A stretch of 64,000 bases of DNA from Hyperoplus lanceolatus (GCA_026929865.2 CM049402.1:27715001-27779000); one strand, 5' to 3'. Positions 1-11,965 are shown, counted from the stretch's first letter. Numbers and translations: made by a program. The notes: a model not told the origin generated them from the sequence alone.

Positions 1-546
1 TTAAAATGATTGTGTACAACAACATAAAAAGTACTGTGTCTGCAGTACTTCAGCATGTGTTTAAGTAGGCTATGATATTCCTGTGAGTTAAAATCAAGTT
101 TAACTCCTCCTCCATGTGTGTCAACAAATTGGATATGTGAGGGGATCACATCTTCAATGTTAAACTCAAAACTCTTCCAGCGAACTCTCCCTTCAGAAAA
201 CAGCTTGTGGCCTGGACATTGTTGCTTTCTGCCTACAGATGTGTGTGTGTATGTGTTTGAATATCACAGACAGCTGTTAATGCAGATTAATGCTGCTGCA
301 AAGCACCTACAGCACTGCTGCACCAAACGGAGCCAACAGATGTAACTTTTCCTCACCCTGCTGAGAGACACTGTTCTGGGGAAGCATCCTCACAAAACCT
401 GGAACTGGACTGTAAACTGCAAAAATGCTGGTTTATGTTTGTGTCACACTGTGTATTTGCGTTGGTGTATTGTGGGCATAGTGCTGACTGAGTCCCTCTT
501 TGGACTAAATGGAGAGTGAAGGAGTAAAATATGGTGTGTGTCTGTA

Positions 547-571
547 TGTGTGTGTGTGTGTGTGTGTGTGT
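547..571. repeat. (TG)n microsatellite
   Basis: Uninterrupted TG dinucleotides, about 12 units. Confidence 0.9.
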
Positions 572-685
572 TTAAATTAATGTTTTTAATTTGCTTTCCT
601 GCTTCTGCTTAGCCAGCATTCAGAGCTGCTGCCCGTTTGAATACAAGGTGATGGATGAGGGGCTGCCACACACCCACCCACACAT

Positions 686-686
<1 letters not shown>

Positions 687-748
<62 letters not shown>
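687..748. repeat. (CA)n microsatellite
   Basis: About 31 uninterrupted CA units. Any reading frame across it is poly Cys-Val or His-Thr and is not a gene. Confidence 0.95.
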
Positions 749-750
<2 letters not shown>

Positions 751-1484
751 CATTTGTACTAGAGTTGTGAGGACATTCAATGACATCATACAGTCCCTAG
801 GTCCTTGAAATCTAACTTCAAAAATTAACTATAAACCAATTCTTTATCGCTAGTTGGAAACTCAAGAAGGCCCTCAACAATACAATGTATGCTGATGCTG
901 ACATAAACACTACATTTCATTGTTATTTCATTATGTTGTCTTTTGGGAACATCAGACATGTGCATCAAGCAGAACATTGACAAATCATCACCTTTTAAGT
1001 TGATCTGTGGCAAGATAAGTACAGAGCAACAACATTCTTCATTCAGACTTGTGTTTGTGTCACCTGATGAAAAAATTCAAAATTCAAAGTCCAATATTGT
1101 CTCTCTTCTAGCTCTGCTCTTTGGTCCATACCAACTGCTGTGGGAAATATCTGGCTCCGTAGCTGCTGAATGTTCCACTATGTTCAACAGCTAGTTTACT
1201 GTCAGTGTCTGTGTTGTGTGCTCTATGCTGCTGCTGAGCAGGTTGTATACAGCGGGTTTATATTGCCTGCTGTGGCTGAACATGATGCTATGAGAGGCGT
1301 GAAAGTGAACCAAAGCAGAAAAGTCATGCATTATTCAGCTGGAAATCTCTGTAAATTCATCACAAAGAGTTGACCTCTTTCACATTGTTTTTTTTTTAAC
1401 TATGTTTATCTTTTATACAACATTGATTATACCAGCAGCTTTAAGAGAGCAGCAGTACCTACATGTCCTTCTTAGTACTAGCAC

Positions 1485-1535
1485 ACACAGACACACAAAG
1501 ACACACAAAGACACACACACACACACACACACACA
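1485..1535. repeat. interrupted (AC)n microsatellite
   Basis: ACAC-type repeats with AAAG interruptions, followed by about 12 clean AC units. Confidence 0.85.
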
Positions 1536-3118
1536 ATTTATGATGTAGCTGTCCATGGTGCTGAACCTCTGACTGCAGTCGAGGCAGAAACATGAACACA
1601 CAGCAAACACAATCAGTGAGGAAGAACGGGCCGTGGTAAAGACTGTAACGATGTTGACAATAATTCAGCTGAGGAAAATTACCATGACGATCATTATGAA
1701 TGTGATGATGATATTGATTACAATAATGGTGATGATTGCAGTGGTTATGACAAAAATGAAAGATGACAGTAAAGGTCATAGTGTACATCATAGAAAGAGA
1801 AATGGAAAGGCTTGACGAGAAGGATTAGCTTATTATTTTTGTATACTGTTTTAGTTGTTAGTCTTAGTTCCATTCGTTTTCTTATTAAGGGTGGAGTAAG
1901 CAAACCTGGAGAATGCTTGTTGTCAAAATCACTTTTTGTCCAAATCAGTATAAATACTGTATTTCCTTACGATCCGCTACCTGTCTTCAGTGTGTGTGCG
2001 CTGAAAAGAAATCCAGTGTTAATAAACAGCCTAGGCTCTGTAAATTGATATGTAAATATAGCCCCACCGTAGCTAACAACATGCCAGTTTGACAACAAAC
2101 GTTAATTGCTGACTCCATCTTTAGGGTTTTAATATTATTTAATTTGTTGTAATTCTTAGCATCAATCTTTAATTTACTCTTAATTATTTCTATGTATTTC
2201 TATTTTTGTTCATGTCATTAACTTGTATTAATATGTTGTTATTTATTCATTTTAATTATACTGTTTGAACATTAACATCTTGATGATGATAAGATGCCAG
2301 TCATTGAGATAAGGATAATGTTGATGGTCCCTTTACCCTTAGGTTGTGATCCTTAGCTGCTGTTTATCTCTCGGTCTCCGCTCTCTCTCAGAGGTTCACA
2401 TTTCCACTTGTCCTCCGATTGATTTCAGTTTGGCTTCCTGTCGATTCTCTTCCTCCTCCACATTTATCATATTTCAGATATTAAATTCTCCCATGCGGTT
2501 TTACATTTCAGACCATCAACGCCACATAGGGCCAACACTCAATATCAGTGGCTCATCAATTCTTAACGTGATCAAATCCGAACAGAAACCTCAGGCGATA
2601 GCTGGAGAAAACGAAGACTGATGGTCACAAATTCACCATTGCCATCTTCATCGCCATTACTGACTAACCTCGCCTGTTTCTCTCGTATTCCTCCCTCTCA
2701 CCCTCATCTTTCTTTTTCATCCCCTTATCCATTTGCTTTCCATCCCATTCATGTTGCTATACATGTATCCTATATCCTCTTCATAATTGTACTATTTTAT
2801 TGTGTATTTTATTACATACCTACCTGCATTCTTAATTGTCTTTCTATCTTCCCCATTAAGACGAAATAAACGATAGGTCATATCAGGTGTGAAAGCGCCC
2901 TGGAACCTACAAATAAGTTGACCTTGTCATCTGGAAGGGCCTGACTCATTTCATACAAGATTATTGTCTTTCTCTCCACCATCTGTGTTTCCATGTCCCT
3001 CCTTCCTCCTCTAATTCATCATCATCATCCTCCCTGTCCATTCTCTCTTGCCTCATGTCAGATTCTCCTCCACTTCCTCAGAATACAGCAGCTAATCGAT
3101 GAGGCTTTTCTTAAGAAA

Positions 3119-3122
<4 letters not shown>

Positions 3123-3156
<34 letters not shown>
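3123..3156. repeat. (CA)n microsatellite
   Basis: About 17 clean CA units. Confidence 0.95.
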
Positions 3157-3157
<1 letters not shown>

Positions 3158-3819
3158 GCATACAAACTCAGAGAAAAAGTAACAAACTCAGGCATTTGAA
3201 TGGACACCTAACCAAACTGTACCCAATTACATAGCACTGGCCCATTCGAGAGCACACAGCGTGAGGATTAATGATGAGTGTTAAAAGCAGCAGTGTGAAT
3301 GTCCAAACACACTTTTTTTTACATTTTGTATTCCTCACTCTGCATTCTCCTACCACTGCTGCCCGATAAGAAACCGACAGAAATGTAATTAAATAAACAT
3401 TCAATACAAATGTTCAACATTTTTAAAAATGGACAGATCTGTCGATGAAGGAAGCTCACTACAGTCTGAAGACGAATATCAATGAGCTATCCTCCTGACA
3501 GATACCTTATTTAATTGAACGGAGGCCTGTTAGCATTCTACACAATGATACCGCTAACAAGGTGTCAGCCGCAGGGAAAACAGAAATAGCTTTGCTGAAT
3601 CAGAGAGGAGCGGAAAGCGTGTGTGAGGAAAGATTCCAGAGTGAAAACTTAACAGACAAAAGTAAAAAACAGACTGTTCCAAACTCCACTGTCTTCCTCC
3701 TCAAACAAGAGCTCTTGAGTTTCCCAGTTTCCCTGATATCTTTCTTGTTGGGTCTGATGATGCACGGCAGGTTATGCCAATTGAAAAACAAATTGAAAAC
3801 ATATCTGTGCACTGCTTCC

Positions 3820-3852
3820 CTGAACCATGCTTGTCACTAAAGCATGGTTCAG
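3820..3852. repeat. perfect 13-bp inverted repeat (hairpin)
   Basis: The arm CTGAACCATGCTT (3820-3832) is followed by a 7-nt loop and its exact reverse complement (3840-3852). The stem is too short for a typical microRNA precursor. No U-run follows it, so no terminator role is implied. Confidence 0.8.
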
Positions 3853-4333
3853 GATTTTGAAAATGTACACAATAATCTTACAGTGGCTTTGAGGGACACT
3901 CCAATGTTCCTAAATAAGTATTTTATGTATTTCTTGAACGTACAGTATATCTTTCCCTGCAATGCCTTACCTGTCCATTAGATGCCCCCGTTGTCTTGCT
4001 TCTGAGAATCACATCACTAACGTTTACACACCTTCTCTGCCTATCTATTCATTAGCCATTCGGTGTACATGCCCAGGGCAGCATGCTTCTTTAGCTGTTT
4101 GTCACATTTATGCTGGTGTCGACAATTCTGCTACATTTAACTGACTCCACTGACATGTTACATGACATCTGTTCACCTGTTTTGCCCGTCACACATCAGA
4201 CTATGGAAAAAAAAATCTCCGACTGCTAGTTTGACCACAGCCGTCAAGTGTGAAGAATCAGCTTTTGGGTTTGAGTCCTGTCTGATAACCTGACAATTAA
4301 AACATAATAATGTTTGGAAAGTGGGAAAGTATT

Positions 4334-4344
4334 ATCTATATATA

Positions 4345-4383
<39 letters not shown>

Positions 4384-4484
4384 GTATATATCTTCGGCAT
4401 CTATCTATCTTCGGTATCTATCTATCTATCTATCTTTCAGTCCATCCGTCCGTCCGTCTGTCTGTCTGTCCGTCTGTCTTTCTG
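4334..4484. repeat. compound tetranucleotide microsatellite
   Basis: An array of TATC units, with two TTCGG interruptions, changes into TCCG/TCTG-type units. This is a typical degenerating tetranucleotide compound repeat. Short frames across it are Ser-Ile-Tyr-Leu repeats. Confidence 0.9.
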
Positions 4485-5717
4485 TCTATTATCCTACCTT
4501 TAAAGGGAATGTAATAAAGTTACCAATTTCTTTGGTTGCATTGATCTAAATTGTGTAATTTCTATGCAGTTTGTCTTTTTTTCTTTGCTGCTACTTGCTA
4601 AGTTAAGAATAAAATGACAAATGTTAACATCTATTTAAAGGTGAGAAACGAACACTTGACTTTAAAGTAGTTGTCTTTACTACACTAAAATACCAAGGAC
4701 AATGATGTGCATTAACTGGGTCAGACCACTTTCTATTTATGGTTTAACAGTGATGTCAAAAGCTGCATACCCAGCTCCCACTCATACACAAACAAACACC
4801 TTTGGAAATGCAGACTCTCCACCGACCTGCATTACATAATGTGTTTATGTAACTGACTGATTCCTGATGGTTTTGAGCTGACGATCAGAAAAAAAAAAAA
4901 ACTTTTATTCGTACAGAAGATCAGGAAGCTTCTGATTAATGAGAAACATACAATGCATGGTTACCGACCTGATTTTAGATTAATGAAACTTGACATGTAA
5001 GTTTGACACCTGATGGGTGGGCCACTGGTGCAAGGATCAATGTCAGCTATTGGCAGAAGGAAGGTGATTATATGGGCCGAGGCCCATGGGGGGATGTATT
5101 TCACTGTTCCTTTCTATGGTTCTTACATTACATGACATAGTAACAATGGATCAATGGATCTTATCAGATATATGCTTTATTTCTCAATAATAAATAAGAT
5201 AATTTCCACAGATGATACTAACCTTATTTAATAGTAGCTTTTGTTGATGTCTTCTTGCAACACTGTTACCCTACATTAAAATCCCTTCCAATTAAACAGG
5301 TCAGGTTAGATTTTTTGGTCTGGGGGCGGGACCTGATAAGCCTTTGGCTTCTTCCGTCACCCATCGGACAACACAAAGTAAGATGTATGAATATGTGAAA
5401 GAGAAAATTGTGTATTGTGTGGAATTGTCCGAAAGAATAATAATTAATTGCTGAATATCTCATTATTAACCTATAACTGATTCTGATCATGCCAACGACA
5501 CAGGTATGCATGGAGTAATTCAAAGACAACAAGTGAAGTGATAGTAAATGATAACATGTCAGAGTGGCAGTTTGTACGTCTGTGAGTCCTTGTGTGTGTG
5601 TGTATGTGACCAAAATGTATGCATGGGAGGCAGTGGAAGTGTGGCTGCTTACATAGCAAACTTATACCATTGTGTGTGTTAAACAATAATGTGTGTGGTG
5701 TGCATACAAAAAACATT

Positions 5718-5768
<51 letters not shown>

Positions 5769-5806
5769 TGTGTGTGTGTCTGTGTGTGTGTCTGTGTGTG
5801 TGTGTG
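5718..5806. repeat. (TG)n microsatellite
   Basis: A TG array with a few single-base interruptions. Looser TG-rich sequence continues to about 5955. Confidence 0.95.
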
Positions 5807-7297
5807 CATATAGCGTGTAAGGAGATGCATGATTCTGTGATTATCTGTTGGTGAATTTGTATGGCAACTCTGTGAGTGTGTATGTGTGTGAATGAGATAA
5901 TAAGTTTGTGTGTATGCGAGTGTGTGAGTGTCTGTTTGTGTGTGTGTGTGTGGTGGAGCGGCACATTGCCGGGCTGCATTTCAGTGATAAGCGGTGATGA
6001 GTGAGCACATAGAGAGCGAGGGGGGGCTGGAGTGTGACATCCAGCCAGGGGCTTATTGATGGGGTTTGGGGGGTAAGGGTAGGGAGGGGGCACCCAGGCC
6101 CTCATCTCAACCCCTCCACCCATCAGCCAATGGAGCCTCCGATCCTACACACCCACCCACTCTCCATTTCTGAGTGGAGAAATGAGAGCTGCTGCTACGG
6201 TGGTTGACTCTGCCTGATGCCTCGCAGCTCCCCACTGCCGCCACCGTTGTACTGTCGCTCTCTGGCTTTAACAGCACTGGGTGTTATACAGAATGGAATC
6301 CGTCATCAGATACGCCTGTGGGTGCTGGAATTGAACGGCTCGCCCTCTTGCAGATTGCTGAGAGTAACTAACTGGCTGCTGTACGGGCGGCTGCTCTGCC
6401 GCTGGATGGATCCACCCTTTTGGGTTAAGGTGTTAACCCGCTTCCCGCTCCAATGCTGTCGCCACCACCATCACTGCCCTCTGGCCAAGCAGACAGGCCA
6501 GAGACTGGCCAGGCGTGTTAGCGCTCCGGACCAACGCCACTGTGTGGAGATAGAGTTAAACGGCCGGCTGGACTGGGTGTCAGTATACACTGGATGAGAC
6601 ATGGCTGTGCTCCAGCGGACAGGAAGACTGACCCCAGATCAGAGCAGAAAAGTGGAAAGAGTTTGCATGCATTAATGATAAAGAGTGGATGTTGTTCCGC
6701 TGAACACAAACTAACATTGTCTTTGCGTCAGAAGGATTATGTAAAAATTACTAGGGAGAAATCTGTTGAAAAAAGTTACACATTATCCATATATTTATTG
6801 GCATATATAAATTGAATAATTTCAAGGCTCTTGTAAGCATTGCTGTTGCTTGTTACATGTATTAAAAACACAGTATTTCTCCGGTTATCTGATATGTATT
6901 CTACGGTCTAGAACTATACTTCACCATCAACTCAGCATTGTTTCAAGAGGAAATACATTGTGTCATGGATGTAAAGAGCCCATAGGAGATTTAGCTCTTG
7001 ACCAAAACAATTGCATATTCAAGTAGAATAGCAGAATGAAGAATTAAACAACAGTTCTACAAAATACATTTAAATCTACTTCAGTTTTAATTGCGTTCTT
7101 CAAGACAGTGAGACGTGTTTGAGGAGAGAAAGGTGTGAATGAAAGTGGTTGTTACTTCACTTCACATCTCGTCTCCACTGCCGAGCTTAGAAAAAAAGTG
7201 ACTTTCACCTGAGATGAACTGTGTGTGTCCGATTATCTGGCCAGCAGGGTGGAACTTCATTTATTTAACCCAGGGAAGCTTCACTGCTTCCCTGCTG

Positions 7298-7306
<9 letters not shown>

Positions 7307-7374
<68 letters not shown>
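7307..7374. repeat. (AC)n microsatellite
   Basis: About 33 AC units, ending 44 bp before the target duplication of the first Gypsy element. Confidence 0.95.
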
Positions 7375-7376
<2 letters not shown>

Positions 7377-7418
7377 GGAGTAGAACCGGTTTGAGCTTTC
7401 TGGATCAAACATCCAAAC

Positions 7419-7423
7419 TCTTC
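7419..7423. repeat. target site duplication (TCTTC), low-coordinate side
   Basis: Matches 11457-11461 exactly and abuts the outer end of the 3' LTR. Five bases is a normal duplication length for Ty3/Gypsy integrases. Confidence 0.8.
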
Positions 7424-7831
7424 TGTTGTGATAGCTCAAAGGTTGGACCCAAAGGCAGAACAGAATACCGGGTAGTCAGTTTTAGAACAATGTTTATTTA
7501 AGCTGGCTGACAGGACACTGGACGGCGGAATGGCGTGGCTAGCAGAGGCAAGTGGATATCCAAAAACCCGCAGACAGGCGAGTAGGTAAGGTGAACAGCG
7601 GAGGCAACGCTCTGGTACGTAGTATACTCTGGCACTGAACGACTGGAGTCCACAGGCTTCAGTAGAGAGATCTTGATTAGCCAACGATCCACACCTGGAG
7701 CAGTCTGCCCAGGAGTGCCGCCACACCCACATGCCAACAGAGAGGTAGACACATGGAACAAAAGAAGGAGAGACAGACAAGGGAAAACATATAGAGGAGG
7801 AGGGGAGACTGCCGAGCCGTGAGTCATGACA
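7424..7831 (-). repeat. 3' LTR of Gypsy-1 (about 408 bp)
   Basis: On the minus strand it starts TGTCATGACTC just after the purine-rich tract and ends CACAACA next to the target duplication. An AATAAA signal lies near its 3' part. Its first bases match the 27-bp remnant at the other end of the element, apart from a short indel. Confidence 0.85.
7493..7498 (-). promoter_or_regulatory. polyadenylation signal in 3' LTR
   Basis: AATAAA on the minus strand, about 70 bp before the LTR end, where an R-region poly(A) signal would be expected. Confidence 0.55.
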
Positions 7832-7847
7832 GTACCCCCTCCCCCTC
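7832..7847 (-). promoter_or_regulatory. polypurine tract of Gypsy-1
   Basis: Minus strand reads GAGGGGGAGGGGGTAC immediately before the LTR. This is the expected plus-strand primer site. It overlaps the end of the chromodomain reading frame. Confidence 0.8.
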
Positions 7848-8493
7848 AATGACCGCCTCCAGGAGGTCTACCAGGCTTATCCGGGTACTTGGCATAGAAC
7901 TCCCGGAGGAGTGCGGGGTCCAAGATAAGGCCCCTGGCGATCCAGCTTCTCTCCTCTGGGCCATAACCCTCCCAGTCCACCAAATACTGGTAGCCCCTCC
8001 CTCTGCGCCGAACGTCCATAACCCGGCTGCCCGTGAAAGCCGGGTGACCATCAATGAGACGGGGGGGTGGTGGGACGACGGTAGGAGGGCATAATTTGCT
8101 AGACGAGACTGGCTTCAGCTGGGAGACGTGAAAAGTTGGGTGTATCCTGAGAGACTGGGGAAGCTTCAGGCGAATGGCAGCAGGATTAATGACACTATCG
8201 ACCTCGAACGGTCCCATAAAACGGGGAGACAGTTTCTTGGATTCTACACTCAGAGGAATGTCCCTGGAGCTAAGCCAAACCTTTTGGCCAGGTAAGTACA
8301 CGGGCGCAGGGATCCGCCGCTGATCAGCCAACCTCTGATTCTGTTCCCTAGTACGCAGGAGGGCCGCTCTGGAATCCCTCCAGATCCTGCGGATCCTACG
8401 CACGTTGTGCTGAACTGACGGCAAGGCGATCTCGATCTCCTGAGAGGGAAAGAGAGGAGGTAAGTAGCCCAGAGACGCTTCAAAAGGTGTCAT
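7846..8493 (-). pseudogene. Gypsy-1 integrase C-terminus with GPY/F module and chromodomain
   Basis: This 215-codon open frame is the C-terminal end of a chromovirus integrase. It begins in the sequence after the catalytic core ([13 protein letters not shown]), continues through a GPY/F-type module ([15 protein letters not shown]), and ends in a chromodomain with the hallmark [16 protein letters not shown]. Chromodomains of this group are thought to steer integration towards particular chromatin. The frame is separate from the upstream RNase H/integrase remnant, which overlaps it by 14 bp in another frame, so the integrase is frameshifted here. The initial Met is only the first available start and not the real protein start. 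Confidence 0.88.
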
Positions 8494-9258
8494 ACCTGTA
8501 GCTCAGGGAGTTGTGAGAGTATTCAACCCAGGAGAGATGTGAGCTCCACGAAGCTGGGTTGAGAGCGCAGATGCATCTCACAACCGTCTCCAGATCCTGA
8601 TTAGCCCTCTCGGTCTGGCCATTGGACTTGGGGTGATCGCTGGAGGAAAGACTGACGGAGGCCCCCAACGCCTGGCATGTCAGAGAGCCCACCTGGCAGG
8701 ACTGGGGAAGAATAGTATCTGGGACTGAGGAACTGCCATTATCAGGGTTAAACTGTCTGGAGAGGGCATCAGGTTTAATGTTCTTGCTACCAGGTCTAAA
8801 AGTGAGGTTAAAGTTAAACCGACCAAAAAACAGAGCCCAACGTGCTTGGCGGGAGTTTAACCGTTTAGCAGTCTGAATATAAGCCAGGTTCTTGTGATCT
8901 GTCCATACCGTAAACGGAGACGCCGCACCCTCCAACCAGTGGCGCCATTCCTCCAGAGCCAGCTTAACAGCTAGCAACTCTCTGTTGCCGACGTCGTAGT
9001 TCCTCTCCGCAGGAGACAGCTTCTTGGAGAAGAAGGCACAGGGATGAAGCTTGTTGTCTCCTTCGGCTCTCTGCGACAATACAGCTCCCACTCCAAGATC
9101 CGAAGTGTCCACCTCCACGACGAACTGACGAGCTGGGTCGGGCTGCACCAGGATGGGAGCTGAGGAGAAGCGTCTCTTAAGCTCGCAGAATGCATCCTCG
9201 GCTGCAGGTGACCAGACAAATGGAACAGACGGAGAGGTTAGCGTAGTGAGAGGTGCTA
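8480..9258 (-). pseudogene. Gypsy-1 RNase H and integrase remnant
   Basis: The open part (8480-9148, 222 codons) contains RNase H motifs in order: [16 protein letters not shown] with the first catalytic Asp, [20 protein letters not shown] with the Glu, and [11 protein letters not shown] with the second Asp. The DALSR motif marks the end of the domain. Shortly after, the sequence jumps to [18 protein letters not shown], the integrase segment holding the final Glu of the DDE triad. The HHCC zinc finger and both catalytic Asp segments are missing, so several hundred base pairs have been deleted. Between 9149 and 9258 the RT-RNase H connection region is present but out of frame. Confidence 0.88.
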
Positions 9259-10609
9259 CTACTGGCTGTAGTTTCTCACGAACCGTCTGTAGAAGTTGGC
9301 AAAGCCTAAGAATCTCTGGAGCTGCTTCCGTGAGCTAGGCTGCAGCCATTGACCGCACTCCAGGATGTAGCCCAGGAACGACACTGAGGAGACATGGAAC
9401 TCACACTTCTCTTGTTTAACAAACAGTTTATTCTCCCACAACCTCTGGAGGACCTGGCGCACGTGCACAACGTGCTCCTCAATGTTGTGGGAAAAAATCA
9501 GGATATCATCAAGGTAGACAAACACAGAGTGGTTCAAATTATCCCTAAGCACGTCATTTATCATGGCTTGGAATACTGCTGGGGCATTGGTAAGATCAAA
9601 AGGCATGACTAGGTACTCAAAGTGACCTAAAGGGGTGTTAAACGCAGTCTTCCACTAGTCCCCCTCCCTGATGCGGACCAAATGGTAGGCATTACGTAAA
9701 TCCAACTTAGAAAAAACAGTGGCCCCATGGAGTGGTTCAACAGCTGAGTTAATTAGAGGCAGGGGATATTTGTTCTTTACAGTAATATTGTTCAAACCCT
9801 GAAAGTAAATACATGGTCTCAGAGTCTTATCCTTCTTAGCCATAAAGAAAAAAACAGCTCCTAATGGAGAGGAAGAGTAGTGGACAATACCTGAGTCCAG
9901 TGATTCCGTGATGTATTTCTCCATGGACTCGCGTTCCGGAGCTGAGATATTGTAGAGCCGGCTGGTGGGAAAAGGGGCACCAGGCAGCAGGTCGATGGCG
10001 CAGTCGTAAGGTCTTTGAGGAGGTAAGGATAAGAACCGGTGCTTGCTGAACACCTCGGCCAGGTCGTAATACTCCCGAGGAACAGAGGACAAGTCAGGAG
10101 GTTCTGGTGAGGCAACGCACTCCTTAACGGAACATGGGGGCTGAGCTGAACTGAGACATGAAGCATGGCAGAAAGAGCTCCAACTAGCTATCTTCCCAGT
10201 GGCCCAGTCAATCACAGGGTTATGTACCTGCAGCCACGGAAGCCCGAGCACTAGGGGAGCATGTGTGGAGGGCATTACATGGAACGTTATCCTTTCTCTG
10301 TGGTTGCCAGCCAACAGGAGAGGCAACTGCTGCGTTTGCTCGGAAATGAGGGCCAAAACATCACCATTGAGAGCATTAACTTTGATCGGTGGGACAATGG
10401 GATTGGTGACTGTGCTTCACAAAGTTAGAGTCAAGTATATTAGAGTCAGAACCTGAATCGACTAGGGCCATAAGTTGATAAGTATTCCCGTTAAGGAAAA
10501 TACTAGCTTCAATGTTAATGTGTCTTCGGGGCAAACAGGGCAATACTGTGCTACTCACCAGAACCCCGTCTGCGACTGGTGAGGGCTTGGGTTTAACCGG
10601 CGGGGACAC
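9259..10609 (-). pseudogene. Gypsy-1 protease and reverse transcriptase (broken)
   Basis: Three adjoining open stretches form one decayed protease-RT region. 10376-10609 carries an aspartic protease motif ALVDSGSDSNILD. 9655-10356 carries the end of the protease ([16 protein letters not shown]) and the RT fingers/palm start, with [15 protein letters not shown] holding the first catalytic Asp. 9259-9606 carries the polymerase box VYLDDILIF and the thumb-side motif [18 protein letters not shown] stop at 9655-9657 interrupts RT between these blocks, and a frame change separates protease from its C-terminal part. Motif spacing is otherwise normal for Ty3/Gypsy pol. Confidence 0.9.
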
Positions 10610-11429
10610 CTAACCGGTTGATGTCCAGGTTCTCCACAGTAGAGGCATAATCCACCCTCGAATCTCCTACTCCGCTCGGAAGGAGTGAGTCGGTTCCGAC
10701 CCAACTGCATGGGCTCCTCTGTAGACGAGGGAGGAAGAGCAGGGAACACAGGTGACTCCATGGTGCGGTGGCTGAAAGCATATCCAGCGCCAGCTGGAGA
10801 GGAATGCGGAAAAAAAGGTCCAAGAGAGCGACCGGTCCTTTCCCTATGACGCTCTCGGAGGCGATTGTCCAGTCTAATAGCTAGAGCTATGAGCTCATCT
10901 AAATCTGCAGACTCATCTCGCCCTGCTAACTCGTCCTTAACGAAATCGACTAATCCGTTGAGAAAAAACCCCTGTAACGCCTCGTCATTCCACCCCGTCT
11001 CCACTGCTAACGCCCTGAACTCCACCGAATATTCTGCAACACTGCGTGCCCCCTGTCGTAGTTGGTGTAGGCGCTTAGTAGCGTCCCTACCCCGGACCGG
11101 ATGGTCAAAAACTTTCTTGATTCAGCTACAAAGCTAGGAAACGAGAAACATACGACGGACTGCCTCTCCCACACCGAAGACGCCCAAGTCAAAGCATGTC
11201 CAGAGAGTAAGCCTATGACGTAACACATCTTGGCTCAATCTGAGGCATACGAGCTGGGTTTCTGCTCAAAAACTAAAGAGAACTGGAGGAGAAACGACTT
11301 GCATACCCCAAAACTCCCGGCATAGCGCTCCGGTGCGGGTGCACGAGGCTCTCTGGCATGCGGAAGGTGCTGGAACTGGGTCGCGTTGAGCAGGAATGGA
11401 AGAAACTGCAGGAGCTAGGTGCGTGACGG
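10555..11429 (-). pseudogene. Gypsy-1 gag (frameshifted)
   Basis: The downstream open frame (10555-11025, 156 codons) shows a capsid C-terminal segment and a CCHC zinc knuckle [14 protein letters not shown] (C-X2-C-X4-H-X4-C) that binds RNA in nucleocapsid proteins. Upstream, 11007-11228 continues capsid-like sequence (GLLSGHALTWASSVWE) in another frame. The Pro/Ala-rich N-terminal part near 11270-11429 lies in further frames. At least two frameshifts therefore break the gene. Its 5' end is joined directly to the LTR remnant. Confidence 0.82.
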
Positions 11430-11456
11430 CGGAGGGGAGACTGCCGAGCCATGACA
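11430..11456 (-). repeat. 5' LTR remnant of Gypsy-1
   Basis: On the minus strand it reads TGTCATGGCTCGGCAGTCTC and on to about 27 bp. This matches the start of the 3' LTR except for a 7-base gap, then switches to gag sequence. It abuts the target duplication, so it is the true element end. Confidence 0.75.
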
Positions 11457-11461
11457 TCTTC
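11457..11461. repeat. target site duplication (TCTTC), high-coordinate side
   Basis: Exact partner of 7419-7423. Confidence 0.8.
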
Positions 11462-11962
11462 AGAAGCAAAGTTGGAATTATAACAGCAGCAGCCCCAAGA
11501 CATTCCCTTTTTTGTTTTATTGACTAAAACACTTTTGAAACTGTGTTTCACCATCTTCAAAAGGTTTTTAGAAAATATATTTATGTTGCTAGTATTAATA
11601 ATACTGGACACCTACTGTAGCATTTGATGAAGGTGCATATTAAATCTGTCTTTGTAATGAACTTTCATTGACTTCACAATTCTTTGAAAACGCTGCAGTC
11701 GGGATTGGAAAAAGTGACTGCAACTGACAAAGGATTACTCAATTAATAAAGGAAACATCTGCAAAAGTAAATGTGCTGGCTTTTGGTCATATCTGGCTGT
11801 AAACATATTTTAAGAGTTGAACATTCTGGTCATATAAATCAAGAAAAGTGAATGCATTTTATGAAGAAGACTATTCATGGATTAATCAAGAAATACGATA
11901 CGAATGTTTTTTTTTATAAAATATAAAACAATTGAAGTTGCAGCCTGAGATTAGACTGTGAC
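11462..11962. other. non-coding spacer
   Basis: AT-rich sequence with no recognisable feature. Its short open frames have no family signature. Confidence 0.6.
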
Positions 11963-11965
11963 TAA

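Larger units (their letters stand above)
1..7418. other. non-coding DNA with microsatellites
   Basis: I see no supported gene in this stretch. It holds several dinucleotide arrays and a tetranucleotide cluster (listed separately), a perfect 13-bp hairpin near 3.8 kb, and a more GC-rich block at about 5.95-6.6 kb. A 126-codon open frame at 6217-6597 (plus) lies in that block, but it has no recognisable domain and no clear splice context. The other short frames are low-complexity or background. Confidence 0.7.
7424..11456 (-). mobile_element. defective sushi-like (chromovirus) Ty3/Gypsy retrotransposon
   Basis: A 4.0-kb element on the minus strand in the order 5' LTR remnant, gag, protease, RT, RNase H, integrase remnant, chromodomain, polypurine tract, 3' LTR. 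It is bounded by the 5-bp target duplication TCTTC (7419-7423 and 11457-11461). Its termini are TG...CA on the minus strand. The 5' LTR keeps only about 27 bp, then the sequence passes straight into gag, so a deletion removed the rest after insertion. Coding regions carry frameshifts, a premature stop in RT and a large integrase deletion, so it cannot move by itself. Chromodomain Ty3/Gypsy elements of the sushi type are well known in fishes. The family name is from motif recognition, not a search. Confidence 0.9.

Noticed and set aside
4255..4290. GGGTTTGAGTCC resembling a tRNA B box (possible SINE)
   Set aside because: No matching A box, tail or target duplication could be seen.
5290..5380. 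Segment with CCTGATAAGCCTTTGGCTTC, reminiscent of a retroelement fragment
   Set aside because: Too short and diverged to assign by eye; a repeat-library search would be needed.
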